Assembly: GCA_027924645.1 (NCBI GenBank)
Contig: BSBN01000254.1
Location: 10,620,001 to 10,684,000, forward strand
DNA from: Cunninghamia lanceolata
Taxonomy: Eukaryota > Streptophyta > Pinopsida > Cupressales > Cupressaceae
Direction: 5' to 3'
Length of the DNA stretch: 64,000 bases
The position numbers and the translations under genes were made by a program. Shown here in pieces: positions 49,282-60,900 of this stretch. Under the pieces are notes generated by a model. That model made no database searches. It was not told the origin of the DNA and saw nothing but the letters and a program-made list of their open reading frames with translations. The stretch's first letter is position 1. The number at the start of each line of letters is the position of its first letter.

Positions 49282-50381
49282 AAAGAGGGGAAAAATGTAT
49301 ACACCTAAAAATGACACGACTCTGTGTAAATAAATATTCTTAATATTTATTTCATTGTAATTTCTTTATCAATAAATAAATCAATTTATTTATTTATTCG
49401 ATTCATATTCCTCTAAATTAATTAAATATCAAAATATTTAATTACCTCTTCTAAAGTCAAAATTAAATAAAATCTTTTATTTAATTAAATTCTTCCAAAC
49501 AATTAAATAATTCTTAATTATTTAATTAAGTCAATTCTTCTTCCAAATTTAAATAAATCAATCAAATTTATTTAAAATCCTCTCAATTTCTAAAAATAAA
49601 ATACAATCAAATATTTTATTTATTCTTCCAAATCATGCACAAACAATTAAATAAATCTATTTATTTAATTTGCTTTCTTATCTTCTCAAATATCTTCCAA
49701 ATCTTCTAAAAATAAGTCTTCTTCTTCATGCACACAAAATTAAATAATTTATTATTTAATTTCTCTTGAATCATGCAAAAGAAAATCACAAGTTGAGTCA
49801 ACTGGCTCAATCAACCTTGTTTTTATCAACAACTCTTAAATTAGAAAAAAGTATTCTAATTTATGAAATCAAATTTTATGTTTATAAAAGGAAGTAGTTA
49901 ACTCAAACAAAACAGCTTTTGTGTGACACTTGTCTTCTTTCTATTTGCGCACATTCTCTCAAGGTTTCTATACCATTGATCTTCTCTCTCACAAGGCTAT
50001 AAATTGAACCCAATTCCTCAATTTCTTTCATCCAAGCTTTTAGTAATGTTACTCTAGAGGAATTATAGTGCGCCTTTGGCACCCAAGTCATTCCATTTGC
50101 TTGCGATCACCCTTTTACCATATCATTACCATTGTTGTGAAGCTCATCTTCATTGCAATAAACTATCATAGCCATTCCCATTTGACATCTTGGAATAGAA
50201 AGGAAGTGCACCTTCAGAGGGCCATATTCATAGACAAGATCATTTGTGATAGACAATCAATGGAAGTCATGAAGTGAAGAGGTTTACAAAGGTTTGAAGT
50301 TCTTTGTTTGATTGAATTCTTTGTTTCTTATTTCATTGAGTTATTGGGTATTGTTGATTTTATATTGATTATTCATTTACA
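49282..50381 (+). repeat. Polypurine tract and 3' LTR of Tat element, unit 2
   Basis: Polypurine tract at 49,282-49,295, LTR start TGTATACACC at 49,296, TATA box at 49,998-50,004, end TTTACA at 50,381. Slightly shorter than in unit 1 through small deletions. Confidence 0.65.
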
Positions 50382-50651
50382 CCAATTTTCCCATAACAGT
50401 TGGTTGCAACAAGTGGTAAGAAACTCGATAAAATAGATCAAGATGAGTGGGATAACATGGATAAGAAAGCATGGGGGACAATCTGGCTTTCTCTTGTAGA
50501 CTCCATTTTACTAAATGTTTCAGAAAATAAAAATACATATGATCTATGGAAATGGTTGGGTGAGATCTACCGAGCTAAGAGTATGGTAAATACATTATAT
50601 TTGAAAATAATTTTTTTTTCTCTAAAAATGAAGGAAGGTGATTCAGTTATT
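50382..50651 (+). pseudogene. Host Copia gag, first segment
   Basis: Same gag half as in unit 1, ending LKMKEGDSV at the LINE target sequence 50,634-50,651. Reading resumes beyond the LINE at 55,380 with TIEYLNLFNLFLSQL, which is the expected continuation of a Copia gag. Confidence 0.85.
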
Positions 50652-50759
50652 TTTGATAAAAGGGGTAAAATGGGTTTTGAAGGGACTCTTGAACCCTACA
50701 ACTAGATGCTACCCCAAAGATATAACAAAGTAGGATAGTAGCCAAAAGACAAAAAACAC

Positions 50760-52735
50760 CTAAAGCAACAAAACATGCCTAGATATTCAACCTATTATAG
50801 ATACTACCAACAAACAGACAGTGGCACACTATATAGCCAGCCTTCAAGATCCCGTCAGCAAGGTCAAATGCTTTTAAGATTTTCAGTAGCAGCCAATTCC
50901 TGTTTATAAAATTTTTCATGAAGTTTGGTGAAGCCCAAAAGTTTGTCCTTCTCCTCTTGGATAGATTTATTTTTGCTTCCACGAGTCCTAGAGCTGAGTC
51001 CCCCAATTCATTACTTTTAGTCTCTTTACCTTTGTTCCTTGTTTTCTGCAACTTACCCTGAGCATCCCTTTCTTCCCCCGCCCGTGCCATGTGTTCTTCC
51101 TTCAGCTCCTTCAGATTTTCTATGAGGATTCTTATTCTTTCCACGATGTTCTATATGGTGCATATTTTGATTTCCAGCATTATTTATAGATTTTCCTTAA
51201 TATCTTTCACTTCAGTTTCCACATTGTTTAGGTGAGTGTCATGTTCTTGGCTGTGAGACACTAGGTCCTTTTCCAGTTGTTTAACCTTTGGGATGGCTTC
51301 CCAGGACATTTGAATTTCCTCATCCAACCTATCATCAATTTCTACACCCCTCAACATCCTTTGCTAAATAGTAGTGAGCCAAATGTTAATCCTATTTATC
51401 TCTATGAAAAACCACTTAATTAACATGTGTTGGCTATTAACAACTTCCCTCACCTTCCCTAAAGCTTCATATAGCTCCTCCCTATTCATAGATGAAGATA
51501 GAAGGAAAGAAAAGTTCTCAGGGAGATTACTGCTAGGGTTTAGGATTTGAGGAAATGGAATACTGGTCCTAGGATCTTCAATCACCGTGCCCTTGACTTG
51601 TTCCTCTTTAGGATTCTTATCCATCTCAATTTAAAACTGCAACTTTTTACCTTTCTTACCTTTCTCAGCAGTGTTTTTCTCCACAAAGACCTCAATTTCC
51701 TCCAGGTTCTACTTACCTTTCTTCATCTTTTCTTTCTTTTATTTACCAACCTTCTCCTACATATACCCTTCATCTCCTACATCCCCAAAGGTGGAGTCTG
51801 TTGACCAGGAATCCTCCTCTTTTCTACTCTATTTGGTCGAGGTTCTCTTTTCACTAGTCCTTTTTCTCTTTTTGGGCATTTCCCCCTCCTCTGGCTTTGA
51901 GGATTGTGGAGTTGAGAGAACCTCTACAGAAACCTCTTTGCTGACCCAATTTGGGTCCTCTTCTTCTTCCCTAGTTTCACCATATGTGGAAACAGAGTAG
52001 TCCATGATGGGCTTATTTCCCTTCTTCACAGACCTCCCCTTTATCTCCTCTCTATGTGTTACTAGAGTTTTTATGTGCTCCATGATGAGCAGAACTAAGC
52101 CTTCATGCAAAATAGGTAACCTAGGGTTTCTCTTATTTTCTTTTATGGAAAATTCCATGGAGGATAAAAGTTAAAATGGAAAAGAAATTACCATTTTATG
52201 TCTGAAGTGATTCAGGAACATGAAATGATAACTATAAATGGTAGTAAAACTACTATTAATGGTAATGTAGTGCATGATAACCACTACCACTTCTCCATAG
52301 ATAGGCTTGATGGACTTCCTCTTGTATCGTCCTGAGTTGAACTTCACAAGTAGGTTCCTCTCGTTGCCTTTGAAAAAGGATTTCAATGCTTCCTCTCTTG
52401 CTTTACGATGCTTGAACACTTTTCTCCCATCCATTGACAGGCTAGTAATACTAGCTATGAGGTCTTCTGTTATATCAGTCTCAGTCCCATAGACCTCAAC
52501 TTTTCTGCCACATGACCCTTTTGCAGATAAATTATTAGGAATTGGGTCCGACCCATGCAATTTATCCATAAGGGGGACAAGCCACCCATCCAAAATGATT
52601 TTGTGTACCCCATCGCAGAAGTAGGGCTCCATCCTATTCCTATCTCCTCCCATTTTAATCAGTCTATGGTTGTCTCTTTTAGAATACTCCAACTTCTGCA
52701 AAAGAAATGGTGCTTTTCCTATTTTAATTAGAAGT
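50760..52735 (-). pseudogene. Extra ORF region downstream of LINE RNase H, unknown function
   Basis: Minus-strand frames read DGVHKIILDGWLVPLMDKLH, YGTETDITEDLIASITSLSM, FKHRKAREEALKSFFKGNER, TTIYSYHFMFLNHFR, and a Lys/Arg/Glu-rich stretch with KKRKRTSEKR (a possible nuclear signal). A helical region with LKELKEEHMARAGEERDAQG and a C-terminal part with LLLKILKAFDLADGILKAGY follow. Stops and frameshifts interrupt it at similar places in both units (42,600 and 42,132 in unit 1). The order and direction match the LINE and it lies inside its target duplications. It is not the usual LINE ORF1: no zinc knuckle is visible and it is at the wrong end. A nested unrecognised element is the main alternative. 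Confidence 0.5.
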
Positions 52736-52759
52736 GTCTTCAACCTACCCTCATTGGCC

Positions 52760-53085
52760 GTTACATTAGCCAACCCATTTATTTCCTGAAATATATGGGA
52801 AATTAAAGATTTTTCAAAAGAATTAACATTTGAATAGAATCCTTTATCAAAATTTGGATGGTCCAACTTGGGACTTGGATTTCCTTTAGGCAATTTATGA
52901 TATTGAGTGAGTCTCCTTCGATCCAAACCTTCTTATAAACTTTCTCATAGGCTAGCTTGATGCTATGGTAGGCTGCCACAGCTTTAGCATAGTGATTAGA
53001 CTGGATGCCTAATGGGAGTGCCACAACCAAAATAAACTTACCTTTATCATCTCTTAACACTACTCCGCTACCAGCTGACTTGGGA
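52760..53085 (-). pseudogene. LINE RNase H domain
   Basis: RVT_3-type RNase H, downstream of zf-RVT as in many plant LINEs. Landmarks are LRDDKGKFILVVALP, HYAKAVAAYHSIKLAYEKVY and WIEGDSLNIINCLKE; the acidic residues in E/GDS context are present. Its C-terminus is frameshifted and shortened by a deletion. Confidence 0.78.
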
Positions 53086-53459
53086 TTCCCTTTGGCTACC
53101 TTGTTGAAGTTGACCTTTACCCACTCAAAAGGTGGGGTCTTCCATTTGACCTAATCTCTAGCCTTCTTAATCTTCTTAAATGAGATAGAGATATCAACCA
53201 TTAAGCCCCAAGAAGTCATAATTTGAAGTGTGATGCTTCAACCCATTCCAATTTTTTTCCACCATACCTTGAGTGAAGTTTTCCTTTATAGCCCTCATAA
53301 TTTTCACCATCACATCGTTAGCAGACATTGCTGTCTCACTAGAATATTCTATTATTTCTTTCTTTCCAAACTCCCTAGGGCCACATGGGGGAGGGTGAGG
53401 GCCCAAAGGAATCTAAGTGCAAAATTTAGGGAAGGAGCTTGCCACTGGGCAACCAAGTC

Positions 53460-53730
53460 CTATAAGGAGTTTGGAAAAACCCATTCCAAGTTCCAAAGAG
53501 AGAGAATCTTTCCCCATATGTCTCTCAAGAAGTCGCATCTGATTAGTAGGTGGACCACCAACTCCAATTGATTCAAACATAAAGAACACCTATTAGGAAT
53601 GGTGAAACTACATTTGCACAAGTTCTCAGTGGTTAAAATTTTGTTTTGAGCTATAAGCTAGAAAAAGATATTAAATTTTGGAATGAGATCTAGAATCCAA
53701 AGGTTGGCCCAGAAAGGTCTGGTGGTTTGA
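53460..53730 (-). pseudogene. LINE zf-RVT domain
   Basis: Zinc-binding segment linking RT to RNase H in plant LINEs: FWANLWILDLIPKFNIFFWL, ILTTENLCKC, CSLCLNQLELVVHLLISC. The Cys/His pattern C-x2-C...H...C is preserved. Confidence 0.8.
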
Positions 53731-54479
53731 TTATGAATTAGCATCTCAAAACTAGACGCCACTGAGAATTTGCCTAAAGGGGAAGAGTTCCAAACCAGCT
53801 CATCCTCCGTCTACAAATAGGGTAGGTGGGAATGACAGAGGAAGACCTGAAGGTCATTAACGAGGGATTGATCTCAAGGAGAATTTTCCACCTATCATGC
53901 TCCGTAATCTGCCACCTACTGACCCACATTTTTTATGCATAGCCCCCTAAACGGTCTGGCACACTCCAAATCAGGTAACTTTGTGTCTCCATTCCTAAAG
54001 TCCTCCTAGAATTGAATAGAATTACCATTCCCAACCTTCCACTTCATGCCCTCTCTAATTAAGTTTCTGTTGTCAACACTATTTTCCATATGTTAGAACC
54101 AACCAGAAGCATCTCCTTATCAACTTCTAAAACATCACAGAAGTTATGGAACCTAGTGAGATATTTATGGTTCACTATATTAGTCCATTCATTCCTTTCT
54201 TTGACCAGTCTCTAGGCCATCTTATCCATTAAATCTTGATTGAACTTTTTGATCTTCCTTATTCTGAGCCCCCCCTGTTTCCTTGGCTTATAGATGAGGT
54301 CCCAAGACACCAATGATATTTTCTTCTTCTCTCCCATGCAAGTCTATAAGAATTTCCTATGTATCTACTCAATCTTCTCCATATATTTCCCTAGCATTTT
54401 GAAAAGGCTCATAGCATAAACCAACATATTTTGTAGAGTAGATTTTATTAATTGAATCTTTCCTACTTGACTTAAAAGA

Positions 54480-55379
54480 ACCCTCTTCTAGCTAGCTAGT
54501 TTTGTAGGGAAACAGTCCACCAATCCCAACAAAAAGTCTTTTGAAACCTTTTTTCATACAAAGGTAAACCGAGGTAAGTGGAGGGAAAAAGTTCTACTTT
54601 ACAATTAAAAATATTGGCAATTTTAACTTGTCTCTGATTGGGGATGTTCATAAACAAAAGCATGCTCTTAAGTAAACATATCTTTTTTCCTAAGGCTTCT
54701 TCATATTTAAACATGATTTGTTTGAAAATTCTAGCTTCAGCAACTGAACCTCTCCCATGATTATAGTATTGTCAACAAACTACTGATTAGAACAAGGATG
54801 ACCAATTGATGAAGGATTGACTCCCTGAAGAAACAACTTTAGATATGTTGCATCCCATCACCTAAGGCATTATATGAAAAAGGAAGGGAGAGATCAGATC
54901 TCCCTATCTAATCCTCCAGGAAGAATTGAAAAATCCATAAGGGGTATCATTGTCTAGCACCAAAAACTTGGGTGAGGTAATCATCTGAGAAAACAAATCA
55001 AGAAATTTTTGGTTGAAACCAAATTTGAATCAAAGCTTCAAAAATAAGTTCTAGTTCACTCTATCATAAGCCTTCATGAGGTCCAACTTTAGGAAAAACC
55101 CTTCTTTCTTGTTCTCCATTAACAAATGAATATTAGATCATGAACCGTGATGATAGAGTCCAATATCTACCTTCACGAGACAAAACCTTTTTGTTGGGAA
55201 GAGAAGATCTTCGAAAGAATAACATGGAGTCTAGAAGAAAGAACCTTCGAGAAGATTTTATATAGAGAGTTACACAGGCTAATATGCCTGAAGTTAGAAA
55301 AGGAATTGTCTCTAGGTTTCTTAGGAATAAGAGTGATAAAAGTGTTATTCATCTCCTTGGGCAATCTCTTACTGCCAAA
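54480..55379 (-). pseudogene. LINE reverse transcriptase, N-terminally truncated and inactive
   Basis: Begins within the RT at LPKEMNNTFITLIPKK, then FRHISLCNSLYKIFSKVLSS and the first catalytic block LKLDLMKAYDRVN (followed by TAG for Trp). GDLISPFLF follows, then the active site FVDNT at 54,768-54,779, where FADDT is expected, so the second Asp is Asn by G-to-A. The thumb segment reads STYLGLPLYEKR. Several stops and frameshifts. Confidence 0.88.
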
Positions 55380-55581
55380 GAAGGTGGTTCAACTATTGAG
55401 TATTTAAATTTATTTAATTTATTTTTGAGTCAACTATCCTAAGTCATGGAAGAATTTTATTCTTGCTATTAGTGCTAGTCTCAAAGATCCTAAGTTGGAT
55501 GCTCTTGTTGTAATATTATTTTTATAGGAAATGAAAAAGAAATGTGTGGATAGATCATCAATTATTCTTCGTGTAAAAGAA
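55380..55581 (+). pseudogene. Host Copia gag, second segment
   Basis: TIEYLNLFNLFLSQL, then after a one-base shift SWKNFILAISASLKDPKLDALV, typical of the second half of Copia gag. Interrupted at 55,582 by a solo LTR. Confidence 0.75.
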
Positions 55582-55914
55582 GGTCCTGTCAGAGCAGCCA
55601 AGATCAGCTAGCTAGAACTAGAATCACTTCCACAAACTAAATTGCACAAAATAAGCCTATAAAATATATTCAAAATTTGAGTAAAAATGTACATTATGTA
55701 TTATATAAATAGGCATGAAAGAGAAGGTAGGAATCAATGATTGCCTACCCCTCCATAGGTACCACACTTGTAAGTTTAAATGATAAGTGTTTGAGAAAGT
55801 GGCAAGTAAACATGCAATATGTGTCTCACAAAGTAAGGATACATGTGTCAACCATATGAGATGAGACAAAATACTAAAAGTCCCTAAGTTGAAACTTAAG
55901 CATAGTGTGAATAG

Positions 55915-56201
55915 TATAGAATTGAGCAAAGATCAAGAGATAAATGCAAGTATCAAATCTGGAGTATATTGATAGTCAAAATAAAGAGTACATATAGGTG
56001 AAAAGTGGAAGTTAGTTGAGTGAAAGACTCTTACAAACTAGCATGACTGGCTAGTTTAATGGTAGACTTGATGACCCCACAATGAACCTCCTAACAACCT
56101 TAACCACCCATCAACATTGACATGTGTCAAGATTATGTAAGGGCACACCTAAGTAGGCTTATGCCTAAGTGTATAATATATATGAAATATATACACTAGC
56201 A
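55915..56201 (-). repeat. 3' LTR of element C
   Basis: 287 bp, plus orientation TATAGAATTG...CACTAGCA; the first dinucleotide TG has become TA. Confidence 0.9.
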
Positions 56202-59096
56202 CCCCCCTTAGGCATAGCTTAGGTGGGTACAAAAGAAATGGGTCCCAACTACAAAGCTTAGTGAGGTAACTAGGGACAATGAAAATATGAAATTGGGTTC
56301 CGACAACTAGGCCTAATGAGGTAACCAAAACAATGCAATCTCTCATAAATGGAGAAAAATAGAAAACCTATTGGGAAAAAACCACCCTCCAAAAGAGAGA
56401 TTAGATGCATCAAAAGTATACAAGTGAAGAAGTACCACTTCTTTCACTAAGTACAATATGTGATTCCCCCATAGGAGAGAAAATGATAGAAGGTCTATGA
56501 GACCCCCCATAATACATGTCCTGCTATAGTGATGCTAGATAGTCAATGTAGAGGATGCAGATCTAGATCCAAGAACACCAAACAATGTTCCTTCCCTTGG
56601 GGAGAAATGAAACCACCTAAAGATGCAGGATATCTTCCCATGCAAGAAGATGTATTTATGATCTTGAGTCATGTTGAATCTGATCCAAGGACTATGGTGC
56701 CAATTGTTATGTCTTCAAAGAATGCTCAGGTGTCCACATGTCAATGCCAAAGGATGCCATAAATAAATCAGGTGTACACCTAATAGATGAGGATAATGAC
56801 GATCCCAAACCATGTGTAGGATGATGTAGAGTATGAATATCCAAAGAGGATAATGGAGATGCAGTTTCATCAAACTGTCATTGAAGAGAAGACTGATATC
56901 TTGAAAGTGTGCTTCCAAGTCAGCAATGCGAGACTCTACAAACAAACAAGTAATGTCAGGTAGAAATATTTCCCAATCAATAATGCTAGGAAGACTGATA
57001 TCCTATTGCAAAGAAGCACCAGAAGATTTTGAAGAAGTGACTTTGGAATATGATGAAGCAATAGTAGGAGTGATGACCTTCTATGTCAATGGAACATTCT
57101 TTTTCTGTATCATGATTAGGGATGTGAGTAGTGATCAAAGCAGGATCATGTGGGAATGGAGAAACATTGGAGTCTCCATATATCTCCCAAATTTGGATCC
57201 ATGATGCATGTGGATAGTTAATATCCATGATGGCGTACAAAGCATCATCTAGAATATGTACACTGATTAATCCAAAAATATGATCACGATTATTAAACTA
57301 CTTATCCTTTTGAGATTGTTTACCTAGTTCGTGGATAAGTCCATACATATATGGCATGAGATTGTGGAACTTGAGATATTTTAGGATGCCTTCACACCAT
57401 AAATTATAGTTTCCCATTTTTAGGTTGATTACATAAGAGTGAGTTTGATATCCCATGATTTTAGAATAGGTTAATTGCTTTAGACAATAGAAATCAACAC
57501 ATTAGGCAACCCCCCAGATTAGGTGACCCCCCAATTTTGGCACTTTATAATTTAGTGTGTTTTACAATGTAAGTAGGTCCAATAGATGGGAAATGTGAAA
57601 AGATTAACTTTTGCAAAAATATGTTGCTCAATTTTGAGTACCAATCAAAAGTTATGATATAAATAAGTTTCTCGTAAATGGCCTAATTTAATACATGTGC
57701 ACTAGAAAATAGGAAAAAAAATGCCTATAACTCTGAGTGAACCTAGCCTTCCAACTACTCATTAGAAATGACAAAGAGACTACAATACAATGGTTTTTAT
57801 TGTGAGGGGGTATTGGCCTCATGCCAAAGCGGACCTCACCCTTCATCTTCATCAGGTGAAAATACAAGGGTTTTTGAAAAACATTATTTCCTCAAAGCAA
57901 TTTTCCCTAATTTTAAATACCCAAAATATACTTTATAAGCATAAGTTTAAATGCTTCAAAATAAAAGGTAAAATACAAAGCCCATTAGGGCACATCTTAT
58001 GCTAAGGGAAAAACTAGGGCAAACAAATCCAAAAAATGGTAGGGGCGGCTAGGGATTATAGAAAATAGGTTCCTCAAATGGCATCTTGGAATGGCAACAA
58101 TAATGTCTCCTTCTCTTATCCTAGAGACATTTCTCCAAGTCACCCTTCTCTAGCAGTTCTGAATCGAACCCATGGGAGCTTGGGCCTCTTTGATCCCTTT
58201 TTTTGGATAGAAATCTCATCTATAGAGAGCTGGACATCTCGACAAAAGAAAGGGTGTTTGTAGAAACAAGGAGAAAAGAAATTGACTCTTCTCAAATAGA
58301 TTTGCACGCTTCCTTTTTTTGGACACTTCCAAGTGATTTTGTAGGGCTGTTGTAGAAGTGAAATAAGACCAGGAGTGAACCTTTGATAGGTTGTAGGCCT
58401 TCAATATCTCATGGGCCTTTTTTCCAAGGCCATAGGCCTTTAAGAAGTTGTGCACCTATAGCCAAGAATCTGCCTTGCTCCTTCAAATCTTGCACCCACC
58501 ATGTGTAGCCACACGCCAACTTCTTGCAAAAAAAATGATATGTTGCATGCAAAGGCCGACCCCTTATCTAAAGAAAGAAATGTAGACCAAGGTGGGCATT
58601 TCATGTAGGTGTCAACCTTTATTACATCGAGGCACAGGGCCTTCCCAAATAGGCTGCATTCACCTTTGTGGACCAGGCTTCCTGTAATAAGCCACGACCT
58701 TCTACAGCAAGGCATGACCCTTACTGAGGTCATGCACCTTGGTGTCAAGGTTACAAGCCTTTCCAAAAGAAAACTATGGGTTGGTCTGGCCATGAATGCC
58801 TAAACAAAGAAAATGGAGGTTGTGAGGCTTTTTTAGATTGTGGTCTTGAACAACAAATGCCCTAGTGAATGCCTTAAAGCAATCACCAAGTAGAGCACTT
58901 GAGGTGTGTGTAGAAGGTTGACAGGTTGTAATAGGGGCCACAAAGCCGAATAGCCAACCTCAAGAATGGTGACCAAACCCTCACATAGTAATGCCTCCAA
59001 TATAAACTAGCTAAGGACAACAGACAAGCAGATCTGTCTTCAATGGCCTGCAAACTTCGATGACTCCAAAATGAACTAGCAAAAAAACTCAATTTT

Positions 59097-59107
59097 CTCT
59101 GATACCA
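59097..59107 (-). other. Primer binding site (tRNA-Met) of element C
   Basis: Minus strand TGGTATCAGAG abutting the right LTR. Confidence 0.92.
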
Positions 59108-59401
59108 TATAGAAATGAGCGAAGATCAATGAGATGAATGCAAGTATCAAATCTAGAGTATATTGATAGTCTAAATGAAGAGTACATATAGGTGAAAGAT
59201 GAAAGTTAGTTAGTTGAGTGAAAGACTTCTATAAACTAGCATGAGTGGCTAGTTTAGTGGGAGACTTGATGACCCCTCAACTAATCGCCTAACAACCTTA
59301 ACTACCCAACAACCTTGACATGTGTTAAGATTGTGTAAGGGCACACCTAAGTAGGCTTATGTCTAATTCTACAATATATATGAAATATATATACACTAAA
59401 A
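59108..59401 (-). repeat. 5' LTR of element C
   Basis: 294 bp, collinear with the left LTR, ending CACTAAAA where the left has CACTAGCA. Confidence 0.9.
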
Positions 59402-59455
59402 AATAGGACCTAGTCAGTGTAGATAGGTAAAAGCTATTTTCACACTAATAGGTCC

Positions 59456-60390
59456 AAGCAAAGAGGTGGATCCAAATGAGAACATAAGGGGCCTAAAGAC
59501 AAGTTTAATGGTAGATCAAAAAATCTTGATAAAAAGAATAGAGTGAAGTGTTGGAATTTTAGAAAGAGGAGATATGTTAAGAATGAATGTAGAAATATAA
59601 AGAAATAATGGGATTCCACTATAGAAAATTCCTTAGAATCAAGTGATGAAGCCTTATTTTCCTCATGTGGTATGGTTTCCAATGAACACTAGTTGGTTAA
59701 CTTAAGATGCTCTTATCACATGACTCCTCCTAAGGAGTGGTTTTCAACATATGAAGAATATGATGGAGGTGATGTCTACCTTGGGGACAAAGATTCATAA
59801 TGTATAGTTGGATGTGGCAAGGTATAGTTGTGTTTTAGTTGATTAAAAAAAATATTTGATGATTTCTCCTATTTTGATGGGTATTTTGATTTTTGTGAGC
59901 ATTATGTGTTTGGAAAACCAAAATGACCATCTTTTCCTTTAGGAAGTAATAGAATAAAGAGTAAATTAAATATTATTCATACATATGTGTTTGGATTTGT
60001 GGATAATGATTCTTTTGAAAAATATCAATACTTTGTGAGCTTCATTGATGATGTTTCAAGATATACATGGATTTATTTTATGAACATCAATAAGGCAAAA
60101 GACAAATAAAAGTATTGAGTTCTGACAATGGAGAGGAATATTTCTCTAAGGAAATTGATTAGTTTTGCAAGCATGCATGTATCATAAGGCAACAGACTAC
60201 TCCTTACACACCTTAACATAATGGGGCTACAAAAAGGATGAACTGAACTTTTATGGAAAGAGCCAAAAATATGTTAAGTGATGCATGGTTGGATAAATAT
60301 TTTTGGGTAGAAGCTATTTACAGAACTTGTTACTTGATTAAAATAGATCTCCTTGAAAGTCTCTTGATTTGGTAGCCTTGGGGAGGATTT
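59456..60390 (+). pseudogene. Host Copia gag end, protease region and integrase
   Basis: Continuation of the gag from 55,581: RSKQRGGSK, then a knuckle CWNFRKRRYVKNEC (second Cys lost). A protease-region tail (CSYHMTPPKEWFSTYEEYDG), gag-pre-integrase and integrase follow (YFVSFIDDVSRYTWIYFM, SDNGEEYFSKEID, then NGATKRMN). The first catalytic Asp reads Tyr (HTYVFG) and the Glu reads Lys (ATKRMN). Reading is lost at about 60,390; reverse transcriptase and 3' LTR are not found. Confidence 0.8.
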
Positions 60391-60900
60391 TAACCTTATT
60401 TCAAGAGAGGATTCAAGTCTTTTGACTCCCAAGGTTGGCTAGTGTTGTTTCACCAGCCTATACTAGGAATTGGCTTATTCAAATCCAATCTATACACTAG
60501 GAAAATAATGATCAATTTATCACTACAATTTTTTTGAACAATGAAACTTCTCATCATTTTGTAAGCTTCCTAGAAGTATTTCACCTAAATGAATGAAAGA
60601 TGGAAGTAGTAAAAACATTATTCACATTTTTCTTTCATATCATTACCCTCAAAAATATTATGTCTTTTGAAACATTGAAGGGTAGTATGAGTGAGATGAT
60701 GATCCCTATTTTAGTGTGTTGGATGCTAACAATTTAGCCTCGTGATTCTTCAAATGTGAGGACATATCTTTAAAATATGTAAAGCTACATAGGTGCATAT
60801 TATTATTTATAATTGGAACTAATCTCTCAAGAAGCATGATTTGTAATTCATGATCATCAAATTTGTGTTTGATTTTACAACATAAAGAATGAAAGTGAAT
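60391..60900. other. No gene recognised
   Basis: Repeat debris with short ORFs only. Confidence 0.45.

Larger units (their letters stand above)
44987..53507. repeat. Large duplication, unit 2
   Basis: Collinear with 35,375-43,966. At its right end the LINE continues uninterrupted to 55,379, so this unit preserves the original arrangement there. At its left end it begins abruptly inside the Tat spacer, without pol. Confidence 0.95.
50652..55379 (-). mobile_element. LINE (L1-like) with extra 3' ORF, 5'-truncated
   Basis: Flanked by degenerate 18-bp target duplications (50,634-50,651 and 55,380-55,397; 15 of 18 match) inside Copia gag. On the minus strand the order is reverse transcriptase, zf-RVT, RNase H, then about 2 kb of further ORF sequence, ending in a very short A run. 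It starts within the RT, so endonuclease and ORF1 are missing, the usual 5' truncation of LINEs. Unit 2 carries a deletion between RNase H and the extra ORF. Confidence 0.85.
55910..59406 (-). mobile_element. Element C: short non-autonomous Copia-like element
   Basis: LTRs 55,915-56,201 and 59,108-59,401. Polypurine tract AAGGGGGG (minus) lies at 56,202-56,209 and a tRNA-Met primer site at 59,097-59,107. Perfect target duplications AATAG are at 55,910-55,914 and 59,402-59,406. The 2.9-kb interior has a leader related to element B (57.48-59.09 kb) and a possible gag scrap near 57,240-56,986, but no protease, integrase or polymerase. Confidence 0.92.
55582..59455 (-). mobile_element. Solo LTR interrupted by element C
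   Basis: Left part 55,587-55,914 (TGTCAGAGC...) and right part 59,407-59,450 (...ACTAATA) together make about 372 bp. They are flanked by perfect 5-bp duplications GGTCC (55,582-55,586 and 59,451-59,455). Host gag reading resumes as RSKQRGGSK across the join. It resembles the LTRs of elements B and C, with a minus-strand TATA (CTATTTATATAAT) near 55,705. Confidence 0.78.

Noticed and set aside
58440..58793. Minus-strand ORF of 117 codons inside element C
   Set aside because: It lies in the leader related to element B's non-coding leader; no domain is seen.
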